Of a stretch of 6,160 nt of DNA, positions 1 through 6,160 are shown in pieces. Numbering within the stretch: position 1 is the first letter of the stretch; each line of letters starts with the position of its first letter. The stretch lies in assembly GCA_026000155.1 (NCBI GenBank), contig BNYG01000067.1:1-6160 (forward strand). The letters are read 5' to 3'. This DNA is from Bacteroidia bacterium. Its GTDB lineage: Bacteria; Bacteroidota; Bacteroidia; Bacteroidales; Azobacteroidaceae. A program made the translations under genes and the position numbers. The notes under the pieces were generated by a model, which saw only the letters and a list, made by a program, of their open reading frames with translations, had not been told where the DNA came from and ran no database searches.

Positions 1-719
1 TTTCCGATGCCAATGGTAACAGTGTAACTTCCGACGTAGCTGACGTGGCTATCGGTTGCGGTGCTAAAACAGTTACAGGCGGATGGTTGAAATTTATGTG
101 TTATAACTTGGGTTCTGTTGATACGCAGTTAGACCCTTTTACTTTCGCAAGCGGCAATTTAGGTGCATTTCACCAATGGGGACGCTCTGGAGCTGCCGAC
201 CGTACGAATACGGATGTGAATTGGACGAATGTTCCTAAATATCCGCATGATTGGATACTTCCAAACGGTTATGATACTCCTCTTTCCGATTCGTATCATT
301 CCCATGATTTCCTATGGAGAAACTACAAGGACAGTTACAACGACCCATGTCCTGCAGGATGGCACGTTCCTTCGCAAAGCGCTTTTGGAGCTATCTTTAA
401 AGGTACGGCCGATGGCGATGTTCCCGCTAATGCTACTGCTAATACATGGGCTACAACCGGAACTTTCGCTGATGCGACAGGCACCGGCGGATTAGCTGTA
501 AGACCTGACGGTACTACAACTACTCTTTACTTTCCCGCTGCTGGGCACCGAAATCCAACCGCCGGTGAGGTGTTTTTCGTTGGCTACGACGGCGGATACT
601 GGAGCGGTACCCCGACGGGTGTAGGTGCGTATAATCTTACCACCCGTGCAGACCGCGTCTCTCCCGCATATGTGAGCGTTAGGGGAATCGGGATGAGCGT
701 CCGGTGCATCTCAGATTAA
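1..719 (+). CDS. Surface protein with Ig-like tail and C-terminal FISUMP (Fib_succ_major) domain, 5' partial
   Basis: The reading frame is open to the left edge (first full codon at position 3), so the gene starts outside the window and the GTG at 45 should not be taken as its start. The first residues (SDANGNSVTSDVADVAI) look like the last strand of an Ig-like repeat. They are followed by a complete FISUMP domain: FMCYNLG (93-113), FHQWGR (about 168-185), DPCPAGWHVPS (342-374), YWSG (597-608) and GMSVRC (690-707), ending at TAA 717-719. Such proteins are usually secreted or surface-anchored in Bacteroidota; the signal peptide would lie upstream and cannot be seen. The biochemical role of the family is not established. 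FISUMP and related C-type-lectin-like endings are among known targets of diversity-generating retroelements, and the last 40 residues here look variable around a fixed frame (see findings). No reverse transcriptase is visible in the window. Family assignment is firm; ligand and function are unknown. Confidence 0.88.
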   Translation, partial: SDANGNSVTSDVADVAIGCGAKTVTGGWLKFMCYNLGSVDTQLDPFTFASGNLGAFHQWGRSGAADRTNTDVNWTNVPKYPHDWILPNGYDTPLSDSYHSHDFLWRNYKDSYNDPCPAGWHVPSQSAFGAIFKGTADGDVPANATANTWATTGTFADATGTGGLAVRPDGTTTTLYFPAAGHRNPTAGEVFFVGYDGGYWSGTPTGVGAYNLTTRADRVSPAYVSVRGIGMSVRCISD

Positions 720-769
720 TACGGCTCATTAAATTATTCGACTAAAAATAATAATACAGGCTATTGAAA

Positions 770-825
770 CAATGGTCGTTTGGCTTATGTCTATCTGCGT
801 GATGGGTTGAGCCGGGCGACCATTG
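770..825 (+). other. Long imperfect RNA hairpin downstream of the FISUMP gene
   Basis: Positions 770-787 pair with 808-825 as 18 consecutive pairs (14 Watson-Crick, 4 G-U). After one bulged base (788), 789-795 pair with 801-807 as 7 more pairs (4 Watson-Crick, 3 G-U), closing a five-base loop TGCGT (796-800). All seven wobbles are G-U only if the + strand is transcribed; on the - strand they would be A-C mismatches, so the sequence favours a + strand RNA structure. It starts 50 bases after the FISUMP stop codon. What follows (GGTTGTTTAAAT) is a poor U-tract, so a simple intrinsic terminator is possible but not convincing. Alternatives are a 3'-UTR stability element, a small RNA, or a structure tied to retroelement targeting of the upstream gene. 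Confidence 0.6.
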
Positions 826-856
826 GTTGTTTAAATCGGGCAAAGGGTATAAATTA

Positions 857-888
857 TTTCCCTGAATAATATTTTTTTCCTACCTTTG
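857..888 (+). promoter_or_regulatory. Bacteroidota-type -33/-7 promoter for ppdK
   Basis: TACCTTTG at 881-888 matches the Bacteroidota -7 consensus TAnnTTTG exactly. TTTC at 857-860 lies 20 bases upstream of it and is a one-mismatch -33 box (consensus TTTG or TTG, spacing about 19-21). Transcription would start near 893-897, giving a leader of about 45 bases before the ATG at 940. The leader is AT-rich and shows no Shine-Dalgarno motif, which is normal for this phylum. Confidence 0.7.
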
Positions 889-939
889 CGAATGTTTTGA
901 GAATTTTTGTAAAACAATTATAAATCTACGTATTATTTT

Positions 940-3666
940 ATGGACAAAAAAAGAGTTTACTTGTTCGGTAACGGACACGCCGAAGGCAGAGCTGACATGA
1001 AAAACCTCTTGGGAGGGAAAGGTGCTAATTTAGCTGAAATGAATTTGATCGGCGTACCTGTGCCTCCGGGATTTACCATCACAACGGAAGTTTGTACGGA
1101 ATACAACCAATTGGGTAAAGAGGCTGTCATTGAATTGATTAAGGCAGATGTAGAAGCAGCTGTCAAAAAAGTAGAAGCAGCTACAGCTACCGGATTTGGC
1201 GACAAAAATAATCCTTGTTTAGTATCGGTACGTTCCGGCGCACGGGTTTCCATGCCGGGGATGATGGATACCGTATTGAACCTCGGTTTGAATGACGAAG
1301 CCGTAGAAGGTATCGCCAAAAAATCGGGCAACGAACGCTTCGCATGGGATTCCTACCGCCGTTTTGTGCAAATGTACGGCGATGTGGTGCTGGGTATGAA
1401 ACCCGAATCCAAATTGGAAATCGACCCGTTTGAAGAAATCATGGAAGAAGTGAAAAAAGCGCGCGGCGTAGAATTGGATACCGGATTAACCGTTGCCGAT
1501 TTGAAAGAATTGGTCGTAAAATTCAAAGCGGCTGTAAAAAAACAAACCGGAAAAGATTTCCCCGATTCGCCTTGGGAACAATTGTGGGGCGCTGTATGCG
1601 CCGTATTCGATTCCTGGATGAACGAACGCGCTATCCTTTACCGTCAAATGTACCGTATCCCGGAAGAATGGGGTACCGCAGTCAACGTGCAAGCGATGGT
1701 GTATGGAAATATGGGCTTGACTTCAGCAACCGGTGTAGCTTTCACCCGCGATGCTGCTACCGGCGAAGATATTTTCAACGGCGAATATTTGATTAATGCA
1801 CAAGGCGAAGATGTGGTGGCCGGTATTCGTACTCCGCAACAAATCACCATCGAAGGTTCCAAACGTTGGGCGGTTCAACAAGGCATTTCCGAAGCAGAAC
1901 GCGCAGCGAAATATCCGTCTTTGGAAGAATCCATGCCGGCATGCGCACAGGATTTGATTGCCACCCAACAAAAACTGGAAGATTATTTCAAAGATATGCA
2001 GGATCTTGAATTTACGATTCAAGACAATAAATTATGGTTGCTGCAAACCCGTAACGGGAAACGCACCGGCGCAGCCATGGTGAAAATCGCTGTGGATATG
2101 TTGAAACAAGGCGTGATAGACGAACAAACCGCTTTATTGCGTCAGGAACCGGAAAAATTGGACGAATTGCTTCATCCGGTGTTCAAAAAATCCGCTTTGG
2201 CTGCTGCAAAAGCCATCACCAAAGGTTTGCCCGCTTCTCCGGGAGCTGCTACCGGAAAAATCGTTTTCCATGCTGACGAAGCGGAAGAATGGGTGAAACG
2301 CGGCGAAAAAGTAGTGCTTTGCCGGATCGAAACTTCACCCGAAGATTTGCGCGGTATGGCTGTGGCAGAAGGTATTATGACCGCCCGCGGAGGGATGACC
2401 TCTCACGCTGCTGTTGTGGCTCGCGGAATGGGTAAATGTTGTGTATCCGCTGCTAACGGCGTACAAATCGATTATAAAGCAAAAACATTGACCGTGGGCG
2501 ACCAAACCTTGAAAGAAGGAGATTGGATTTCGCTAAACGGTTCTACCGGTTTGGTTTACGCCGGAAAAATCGAAACGCAAGCGGCTGAATTAAGCGGTGA
2601 TTTCGGCGAATTGATGACCTTGGCAGACAAATATGCCCGCCTGAAAGTACGTACCAATGCCGATACGCCTCGCGACGCGGAAGTAGCCCGCAATTTCGGC
2701 GCACAAGGTATCGGTCTTTGCCGTACGGAACACATGTTCTTTGAAGGAGATAAAATCATCGCCATGCGCGAAATGATTTTGTCGAAAGACGAAAGCGGAC
2801 GCCGTGCCGCTTTGGGTAAATTATTGCCGTTGCAACGCGCCGATTTTACCGGAATTTTCGAAGCCATGCAAGGACTTCCGGTTACCGTTCGCTTGTTGGA
2901 TCCGCCTTTGCACGAATTTGTTCCTCACGATGAAAAAGGACAAAAAGAAATGGCGAAAGTCATGGGCGTTCCTTACGAAGAAATTCACAACCGCGTAGAA
3001 AGTTTGTTGGAACAAAACCCGATGCTGGGACTTCGCGGCGCTCGTTTGGGCAACTTGTTCCCCGAAATTACCGAAATGCAAACCCGCGCTATTTTGGAAG
3101 CCGCTTTGGATTTGCAAGCGAAAGGCGTGAAAGTACAGCCCGAAATCATGGTTCCGCTGATTGGTATCCTGTATGAATTTTTGGCTCAAAAGAAAATCAT
3201 TGATGATACCGCTCAATTAGTCTTCGCTGAAAGAGGCGAAAAGATTGATTATAAAGTAGGTACGATGATTGAAATTCCACGTGCAGCCTTGACGGCTCAC
3301 CGGATTGCGACTTCCGCCGAATTTTTCTCTTTCGGTACCAACGACTTGACCCAAATGACTTTCGGTTACAGCCGGGATGACGTGGCTAAATTTTTGCCGA
3401 TGTACTTAGATAAAGGTATCTTGAAAGAAGACCCGTTCGCGGTATTAGACCAAAAAGGCGTTGGACAATTAATCGAATTGGCTACCACCAGAGGCCGCGA
3501 AATCCGGCCGGATTTGAAATGCGGTATTTGCGGTGAACACGGTGGCGAACCGAGTTCCGTAAAATTCTGCCACAAAGTAGGTCTGAATTATGTAAGTTGT
3601 TCTCCGTTCCGTGTGCCTATCGCCCGGTTGGCGGCAGCGCAAGCGGCTATTGAACAAGCGAAATAA
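940..3666 (+). CDS. ppdK: Pyruvate, phosphate dikinase (EC 2.7.9.1)
   Basis: This 908-residue cytosolic enzyme interconverts pyruvate + ATP + Pi and PEP + AMP + PPi; in anaerobic Bacteroidota it can serve glycolysis or gluconeogenesis. The N-terminal ATP-grasp region carries GGKGANLAEM (25-34), SVRSGARVSMPGMMDT (96-111), GEYLINAQGEDVVAG (281-295), and the ATP ligands E357 and Q369 with R371. The swivelling phosphohistidine domain has GGMTSHAA with catalytic H489 and its partner T487. The C-terminal PEP/pyruvate TIM barrel has GLCRTEH (R595), VRLLDPPLHEF (R651), FGTNDLTQ (798-805) and GICGEHGG with the catalytic C864. These positions map onto the Clostridium symbiosum enzyme with a near-constant offset of 33-34 residues, so nothing important is missing, and the length is typical. 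An in-frame TAA at 910-912 with no ATG between it and 940 fixes the start. It has its own promoter upstream and an inverted repeat four bases past its stop, suggesting a monocistronic unit. The regulatory threonine T487 is the site that PDRP-type regulators phosphorylate in plants and some bacteria; none is seen here. Confidence 0.98.
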   Translation: MDKKRVYLFGNGHAEGRADMKNLLGGKGANLAEMNLIGVPVPPGFTITTEVCTEYNQLGKEAVIELIKADVEAAVKKVEAATATGFGDKNNPCLVSVRSGARVSMPGMMDTVLNLGLNDEAVEGIAKKSGNERFAWDSYRRFVQMYGDVVLGMKPESKLEIDPFEEIMEEVKKARGVELDTGLTVADLKELVVKFKAAVKKQTGKDFPDSPWEQLWGAVCAVFDSWMNERAILYRQMYRIPEEWGTAVNVQAMVYGNMGLTSATGVAFTRDAATGEDIFNGEYLINAQGEDVVAGIRTPQQITIEGSKRWAVQQGISEAERAAKYPSLEESMPACAQDLIATQQKLEDYFKDMQDLEFTIQDNKLWLLQTRNGKRTGAAMVKIAVDMLKQGVIDEQTALLRQEPEKLDELLHPVFKKSALAAAKAITKGLPASPGAATGKIVFHADEAEEWVKRGEKVVLCRIETSPEDLRGMAVAEGIMTARGGMTSHAAVVARGMGKCCVSAANGVQIDYKAKTLTVGDQTLKEGDWISLNGSTGLVYAGKIETQAAELSGDFGELMTLADKYARLKVRTNADTPRDAEVARNFGAQGIGLCRTEHMFFEGDKIIAMREMILSKDESGRRAALGKLLPLQRADFTGIFEAMQGLPVTVRLLDPPLHEFVPHDEKGQKEMAKVMGVPYEEIHNRVESLLEQNPMLGLRGARLGNLFPEITEMQTRAILEAALDLQAKGVKVQPEIMVPLIGILYEFLAQKKIIDDTAQLVFAERGEKIDYKVGTMIEIPRAALTAHRIATSAEFFSFGTNDLTQMTFGYSRDDVAKFLPMYLDKGILKEDPFAVLDQKGVGQLIELATTRGREIRPDLKCGICGEHGGEPSSVKFCHKVGLNYVSCSPFRVPIARLAAAQAAIEQAK

Positions 3667-3670
3667 ATTG

Positions 3671-3769
3671 GCACGCAGATGACACGGATTAGGCGGATTT
3701 GCACAGATAATTTTTTATATAAATTTATATTATCCGTATAAATCCGCCTAATCCGCGTCATCTGTGTGC
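3671..3769. repeat. Near-perfect 39-bp inverted repeat between ppdK and the DUF3667 gene
   Basis: The left arm 3671-3709 and right arm 3731-3769 are reverse complements except at five positions, all transitions; two further A-T pairs (3710/3730, 3711/3729) extend the stem, leaving a 17-base AT-only loop. Each arm is itself built from four 9-10 base units ending in GAT: GCACGCAGAT, GACACGGAT, TAGGCGGAT and TTGCACAGAT. It begins four bases after the ppdK stop codon, so it could act as terminator and 3' end protector for that transcript, although no clean U-tract follows the right arm. From memory, this GGAT/CAGAT-rich wording resembles dispersed intergenic palindromes in Bacteroidota genomes; that was not checked. 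No gene is present between 3667 and 3785. Confidence 0.85.
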
Positions 3770-3785
3770 TATTGTTGTTTGATTT

Positions 3786-4745
3786 ATGAATCACAAGCTC
3801 AGAAAAGATAAAAGATGTCAGAACTGCGGACATTATGTCGATAAGCGGTTCTGTCCTAACTGTGGACAGGAAAACGTGGAAACACGCCAACCTTTTCACT
3901 ATCTTTTCACGCATTTTGTGGCTGATTTTATTCATTATGACGGTCAGTTTTGGAAGACCATCCAATACCTGCTGTTTTATCCTGCCAGATTAACCCAAGA
4001 ATATATTGCAGGAAAACGGAAAAGCTATGTTCAACCAGTACAATTGTATATTTTTATCAGTTTTCTGGTCTTTTTCATTCCGGCTATTCTTCCCGGTTTC
4101 GATGAAAAACCGGATGTTTCAATAGAAAAAGAATCCAAAGAAATTCATAAAAGTATAGCCGAAGAATTAAATATACCGGAAAACCAAGCGGGAATTTATA
4201 TGTACGGGTTAAAGAATGTACATTCTGTTCAACAATTAGATTCTATTCAACAAGCTCTTCCAAAAGAAGAAAAATTATTAAAATTCCAATATGTTATATA
4301 CAAAAAAGTACTAAAATATAAGAACTTAGATGAAATCAAGGATAAAATAGGAGAATCACTTATTCATAATATGCCCAAAGCCATATTCTTATATATGCCT
4401 ATTTTTGCTTTTTGGCTCTGGGTCTTTCACAATAAGAAAAAATGGTTGTATTTCGACCACGGCATTTATACCCTGCATTATTTTTCCTTTTTGTTGCTGA
4501 CTATTTTATTGTATATTGTGGTGAATTGGCTGCTTTCCCTCTTTCATTGGGAAATTCCCGGTTTAATCACCTTTGCGATGTTCTGCTGGTTCATTTTCTA
4601 TTTTTTCCGTTCCCACAGCCAATTTTACCGGCAAAAAAAAGCAATATCCCGTTGGACTTGCATTAATTTGTTTATTATCAACACTATTGGTATAATTATA
4701 TTTCTCGTGTTATATGTCCTATTCATTTCATTTATTTCAGTATGA
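3786..4745 (+). CDS. DUF3667-family membrane protein with N-terminal zinc ribbon
   Basis: The 319-residue product opens with a four-cysteine zinc ribbon (C11, C14, C23, C26; pattern CxNCG...FCPNCGQ), then a conserved segment (about 36-84, including HYDGQFWKT and YPARLTQEYIAGKRKSYVQP). A first membrane span follows at about 86-103, then a charged soluble stretch rich in Lys/Glu (105-195). Four more hydrophobic spans lie near 198-215, 231-252, 257-274 and 292-316. The DHGIYTLHYFSF motif (224-235) is typical of DUF3667. The molecular function of the family is unknown. A TGA at 3780-3782 in frame just upstream makes the ATG at 3786 the only plausible start. The gene is visibly richer in A and T than ppdK and the next gene, partly because of its Phe/Ile/Lys content. 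Its TGA overlaps the ATG of the acetyltransferase gene (ATGA, 4742-4745), so the two are probably translated in a coupled way. No convincing promoter of its own is seen. Confidence 0.85.
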   Translation: MNHKLRKDKRCQNCGHYVDKRFCPNCGQENVETRQPFHYLFTHFVADFIHYDGQFWKTIQYLLFYPARLTQEYIAGKRKSYVQPVQLYIFISFLVFFIPAILPGFDEKPDVSIEKESKEIHKSIAEELNIPENQAGIYMYGLKNVHSVQQLDSIQQALPKEEKLLKFQYVIYKKVLKYKNLDEIKDKIGESLIHNMPKAIFLYMPIFAFWLWVFHNKKKWLYFDHGIYTLHYFSFLLLTILLYIVVNWLLSLFHWEIPGLITFAMFCWFIFYFFRSHSQFYRQKKAISRWTCINLFIINTIGIIIFLVLYVLFISFISV

Positions 4746-5653
4746 AAACAAAACAAACGATCAACCCTGTCCGGAAAACGGTGGAGCAATTGACGAAAAA
4801 TCATCAGGAAGCTTATCCCTATATTCCGCTGCATGAACGCAGAATACCCTCTATTGTCCGTTTGAATGAGATAGTAGAGGTAGCTCATTCGATTGTATTT
4901 CCCGGCTATTCCGGCGCTTCGATTGTCAATGAAGATTCGTTGATGTATCATACCGGCGTGTATGTGGAAAAATTATATAACTTGTTGTCGCAACAGATAT
5001 TGGATGCGCTTTTCTTTGAAAAGAACGAATCCGAAACGATTTCGGCCAAAGAAAAAGCCTGCCAAATCACCCATGCGTTTTTAGAGAAATTACCAAAAAT
5101 CAAACAGATGCTTTCTACGGATGTAAAAGCCATCTTTAATTCCGACCCGGCTGCCAAGAGTTACGACGAAGTCATTTTCTGTTATCCTGCAATGAAAGCG
5201 ATTTTGAATTACCGGATTGCCCATGAATTATACTGTCTGGAAGTTCCTGTTTTGCCCCGCATTATTTCCGAATTAGCCCATTCCGAAACCGGAATTGAGA
5301 TTCATCCGGGCGCGCAAATCGGTGAATATTTCAGTATCGACCACGGCACGGGAATTGTTATCGGGGGAACGGCTATTATTGGAAATCATGTCATGCTGTA
5401 TCAAGGCGTTACACTGGGTGCGAAGAATTTCACGCTGGATGCGGAAGGGCATCCGATAGATGTTCCCCGCCATCCGATTTTAGAAGATTATGTCACCGTT
5501 TATTCCAATTCTTCGATATTGGGAAGGGTAACGATTGGTCACGGAACCATCATCGGTGGTAATATCTGGTTGACTCACAGCGTTCCGCCTCATTCACGGA
5601 TACTGCAAACCAAAGCCATCGAATTAGACCTCATGGACGGTGCCGGTATTTAA
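4742..5653 (+). CDS. epsC: Serine O-acetyltransferase (EpsC/CysE family, EC 2.3.1.30)
   Basis: This enzyme transfers acetyl from acetyl-CoA to L-serine, giving O-acetylserine, the substrate of cysteine synthase (CysK), in the cytosol. Of the 303 residues, about 1-180 form the helical N-terminal part, with the serine-binding SDPA motif at 134-137 (D135, P136). Residues about 183-285 form the left-handed beta-helix of hexapeptide repeats (IHPGAQIG, IDHGTGIVIGG, AIIGNHVMLYQGVTLGA, VTIGHGTIIGG). By comparison with E. coli CysE, the catalytic histidine is H201 in DHGTG, its acidic partner position is E186 (Asp in E. coli, often Glu in this branch), and R243-H244 match R192-H193. The loop before R243-H244 is about eight residues longer than in E. 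coli. The protein ends DGAGI; a C-terminal isoleucine is what inserts into the CysK active site in the classic cysteine synthase complex. The start overlaps the DUF3667 stop by four bases, with no ribosome binding site. The 3' end overlaps the convergent gene by 30 bases, so no terminator separates them. cysE would be an equally fair symbol. Confidence 0.93.
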   Translation: MKTKQTINPVRKTVEQLTKNHQEAYPYIPLHERRIPSIVRLNEIVEVAHSIVFPGYSGASIVNEDSLMYHTGVYVEKLYNLLSQQILDALFFEKNESETISAKEKACQITHAFLEKLPKIKQMLSTDVKAIFNSDPAAKSYDEVIFCYPAMKAILNYRIAHELYCLEVPVLPRIISELAHSETGIEIHPGAQIGEYFSIDHGTGIVIGGTAIIGNHVMLYQGVTLGAKNFTLDAEGHPIDVPRHPILEDYVTVYSNSSILGRVTIGHGTIIGGNIWLTHSVPPHSRILQTKAIELDLMDGAGI

Positions 5654-5995
5654 TTTGTATTTTTCGACAAAATAGTCCAAATAACGGAACTCCATTTCCG
5701 CCGAAAAAATATAGGTGGATTGGTCGCAGCGCAATTCGAAATTCACTTCCAGATGCTGCTCATTCCCCCATTCTTCGTTCTCGTCTTCCAACGTATGCCG
5801 GCGAACAATCAGGGAATGGGAAGTCATTTTGTCCAAGTTGTCCAATACCCATTCCAAGGGTTGGTCGGAACTGAGGCGGCGCCAGGAATTATCCGGCATC
5901 CGGTCTAAATTAAAATAAACGGCATGAGAAATACAATCATTATAAAATGCTTTTGTATTGACCGTTGAATACTGTATATCCTTGAAATTGCTCAT
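5624..5995 (-). CDS. Unrecognised small acidic protein downstream of prmA
   Basis: I do not recognise this 123-residue protein. It has no signal peptide or membrane span and looks cytosolic. It is acidic, with a marked acidic run at 70-79 (EDENEEWGNE). Its second half alternates hydrophobic and polar residues (HLEVNFELRC, STYIFSAEMEF), suggesting beta strands, and it ends in an aromatic-rich helix-like segment (RYLDYFVEKYKL). It contains two cysteines (C21, C90) that do not form a metal motif. Support for it being real: its ATG overlaps the prmA stop as ATGA (- strand, 5995-5992), a typical coupled-operon junction, and the frame stays open from there to the stop at 5626-5624. The last nine codons are antiparallel to the end of the acetyltransferase gene. 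Two + strand frames through the same DNA (about 5715-5918) lack any such context. A role linked to L11 methylation or translation is possible from position alone but not shown. Confidence 0.75.
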   Translation of the reverse strand: MSNFKDIQYSTVNTKAFYNDCISHAVYFNLDRMPDNSWRRLSSDQPLEWVLDNLDKMTSHSLIVRRHTLEDENEEWGNEQHLEVNFELRCDQSTYIFSAEMEFRYLDYFVEKYKLNTGTVHEV

Positions 5996-6160
5996 TTTCT
6001 AAAATGTACGGCAGTCCAGTTATTTTTTTCCTTGTAAGAAACGAATTGGAGTTGATGCTTTTTACATTCCTCCAAAATCACATCCAAATCTTCCTGGTAA
6101 AATCCACTCATAAAAAGCGAAGAACCGGAATGCAGACACGCAGCATACGTGGAAATATCT
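5992..6160 (-). CDS. prmA: Ribosomal protein L11 methyltransferase PrmA, C-terminal part (5' end off window)
   Basis: Reading the - strand from 6159 gives 55 codons to a TGA at 5994-5992, with no start, so the gene begins to the right of the window. The visible residues match the end of the Rossmann-fold methyltransferase domain of PrmA: YAACLHSGSSLFMSGFYQED, a helix (LDVILEECKKHQL), then QFVSYKEKNNWTAVHFRK. The MSGF...ED strand-turn and the KE(K/R)NNW...RK ending are characteristic of the family, which uses S-adenosylmethionine to trimethylate lysines and the N-terminus of ribosomal protein L11. The SAM-binding motifs lie outside the window. The stop codon overlaps the start of the next - strand gene by four bases (ATGA), indicating one transcript. 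The identification rests on a short C-terminus but the motif match is good. Confidence 0.85.
   Translation of the reverse strand, partial: DISTYAACLHSGSSLFMSGFYQEDLDVILEECKKHQLQFVSYKEKNNWTAVHFRK

Noticed and set aside
779..816. Possible integron attC-like site within the hairpin
   Set aside because: The core boxes do not fit RYYYAAC/GTTRRRY (GTTTGGC fails at the fourth base), and no integrase or cassette array is visible.
767..868. Short + strand frame over the hairpin reading like protein (LAYVYLRDGLSRATIG...)
   Set aside because: It has no start codon, follows an in-frame TGA at 764-766, is only about 33 codons long and coincides with the hairpin, whose pairing explains the base pattern better.
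957..1331. 124-codon open frame on the - strand inside ppdK
   Set aside because: It is fully antisense to a well-conserved part of ppdK, has no promoter or start context and no recognisable domain; the other antisense frames within 1486-3657 are rejected for the same reason.
3770..3777. TATTGTTG as a possible -7 box for the DUF3667 gene
   Set aside because: It has one mismatch to TAnnTTTG, no -33 partner at the right distance, and would place the start site almost on the ATG.
3588..3965. 125-codon - strand frame spanning the end of ppdK, the palindrome and the DUF3667 start
   Set aside because: It runs through two real genes and an inverted repeat, and its protein has no coherent domain.
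5715..5918. Two overlapping + strand frames inside the small prmA-linked gene
   Set aside because: The - strand frame has the ATGA coupling with prmA and covers the whole interval; the + strand frames have no start context and give low-complexity Ser/Arg or Pro/Phe-rich products.

Overview
The window looks like a chromosomal segment from a member of the Bacteroidota, most likely order Bacteroidales. The evidence is a surface protein with the Fib_succ_major (FISUMP) ending typical of that phylum, a DUF3667 zinc-ribbon membrane protein, a -33/-7 type promoter (TACCTTTG) instead of -35/-10 boxes, AT-rich translation starts without Shine-Dalgarno motifs, and a Bacteroidales-style serine acetyltransferase. 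No species can be named from this sequence.

Layout. Positions 1-719 (+) hold the 3' end of a surface protein gene: the tail of an Ig-like repeat followed by a complete FISUMP domain. The 220-base gap after it (720-939) contains a long imperfect hairpin (770-825) and the promoter of the next gene. Positions 940-3666 (+) encode a full-length pyruvate, phosphate dikinase (ppdK) with all the key catalytic residues. A 99-base near-perfect inverted repeat (3671-3769) fills the gap behind it. Next come two translationally coupled + strand genes sharing an ATGA junction: a DUF3667 membrane protein with an N-terminal zinc ribbon (3786-4745) and a serine O-acetyltransferase of the EpsC/CysE family (4742-5653). 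The right end is a - strand operon read toward them: the 3' end of prmA (5992-6160, running off the window), coupled through another ATGA to a small unrecognised 123-residue protein (5624-5995). The 3' end of that small gene overlaps the 3' end of the acetyltransferase gene by 30 bases.

How the genes work together. PpdK interconverts PEP and pyruvate with pyrophosphate economy, and the acetyltransferase makes O-acetylserine for cysteine synthesis. PrmA methylates ribosomal protein L11. These are housekeeping functions placed side by side rather than one pathway. I see no defence system, transposase, integrase, CRISPR array, tRNA or rRNA. The points most worth a second look are the two structured intergenic elements, the possibility that the FISUMP C-terminus is a diversity-generating retroelement target, and the acetyltransferase tail, which is encoded exactly in the convergent overlap and ends in the Gly-Ile expected of a cysteine-synthase-binding tail.
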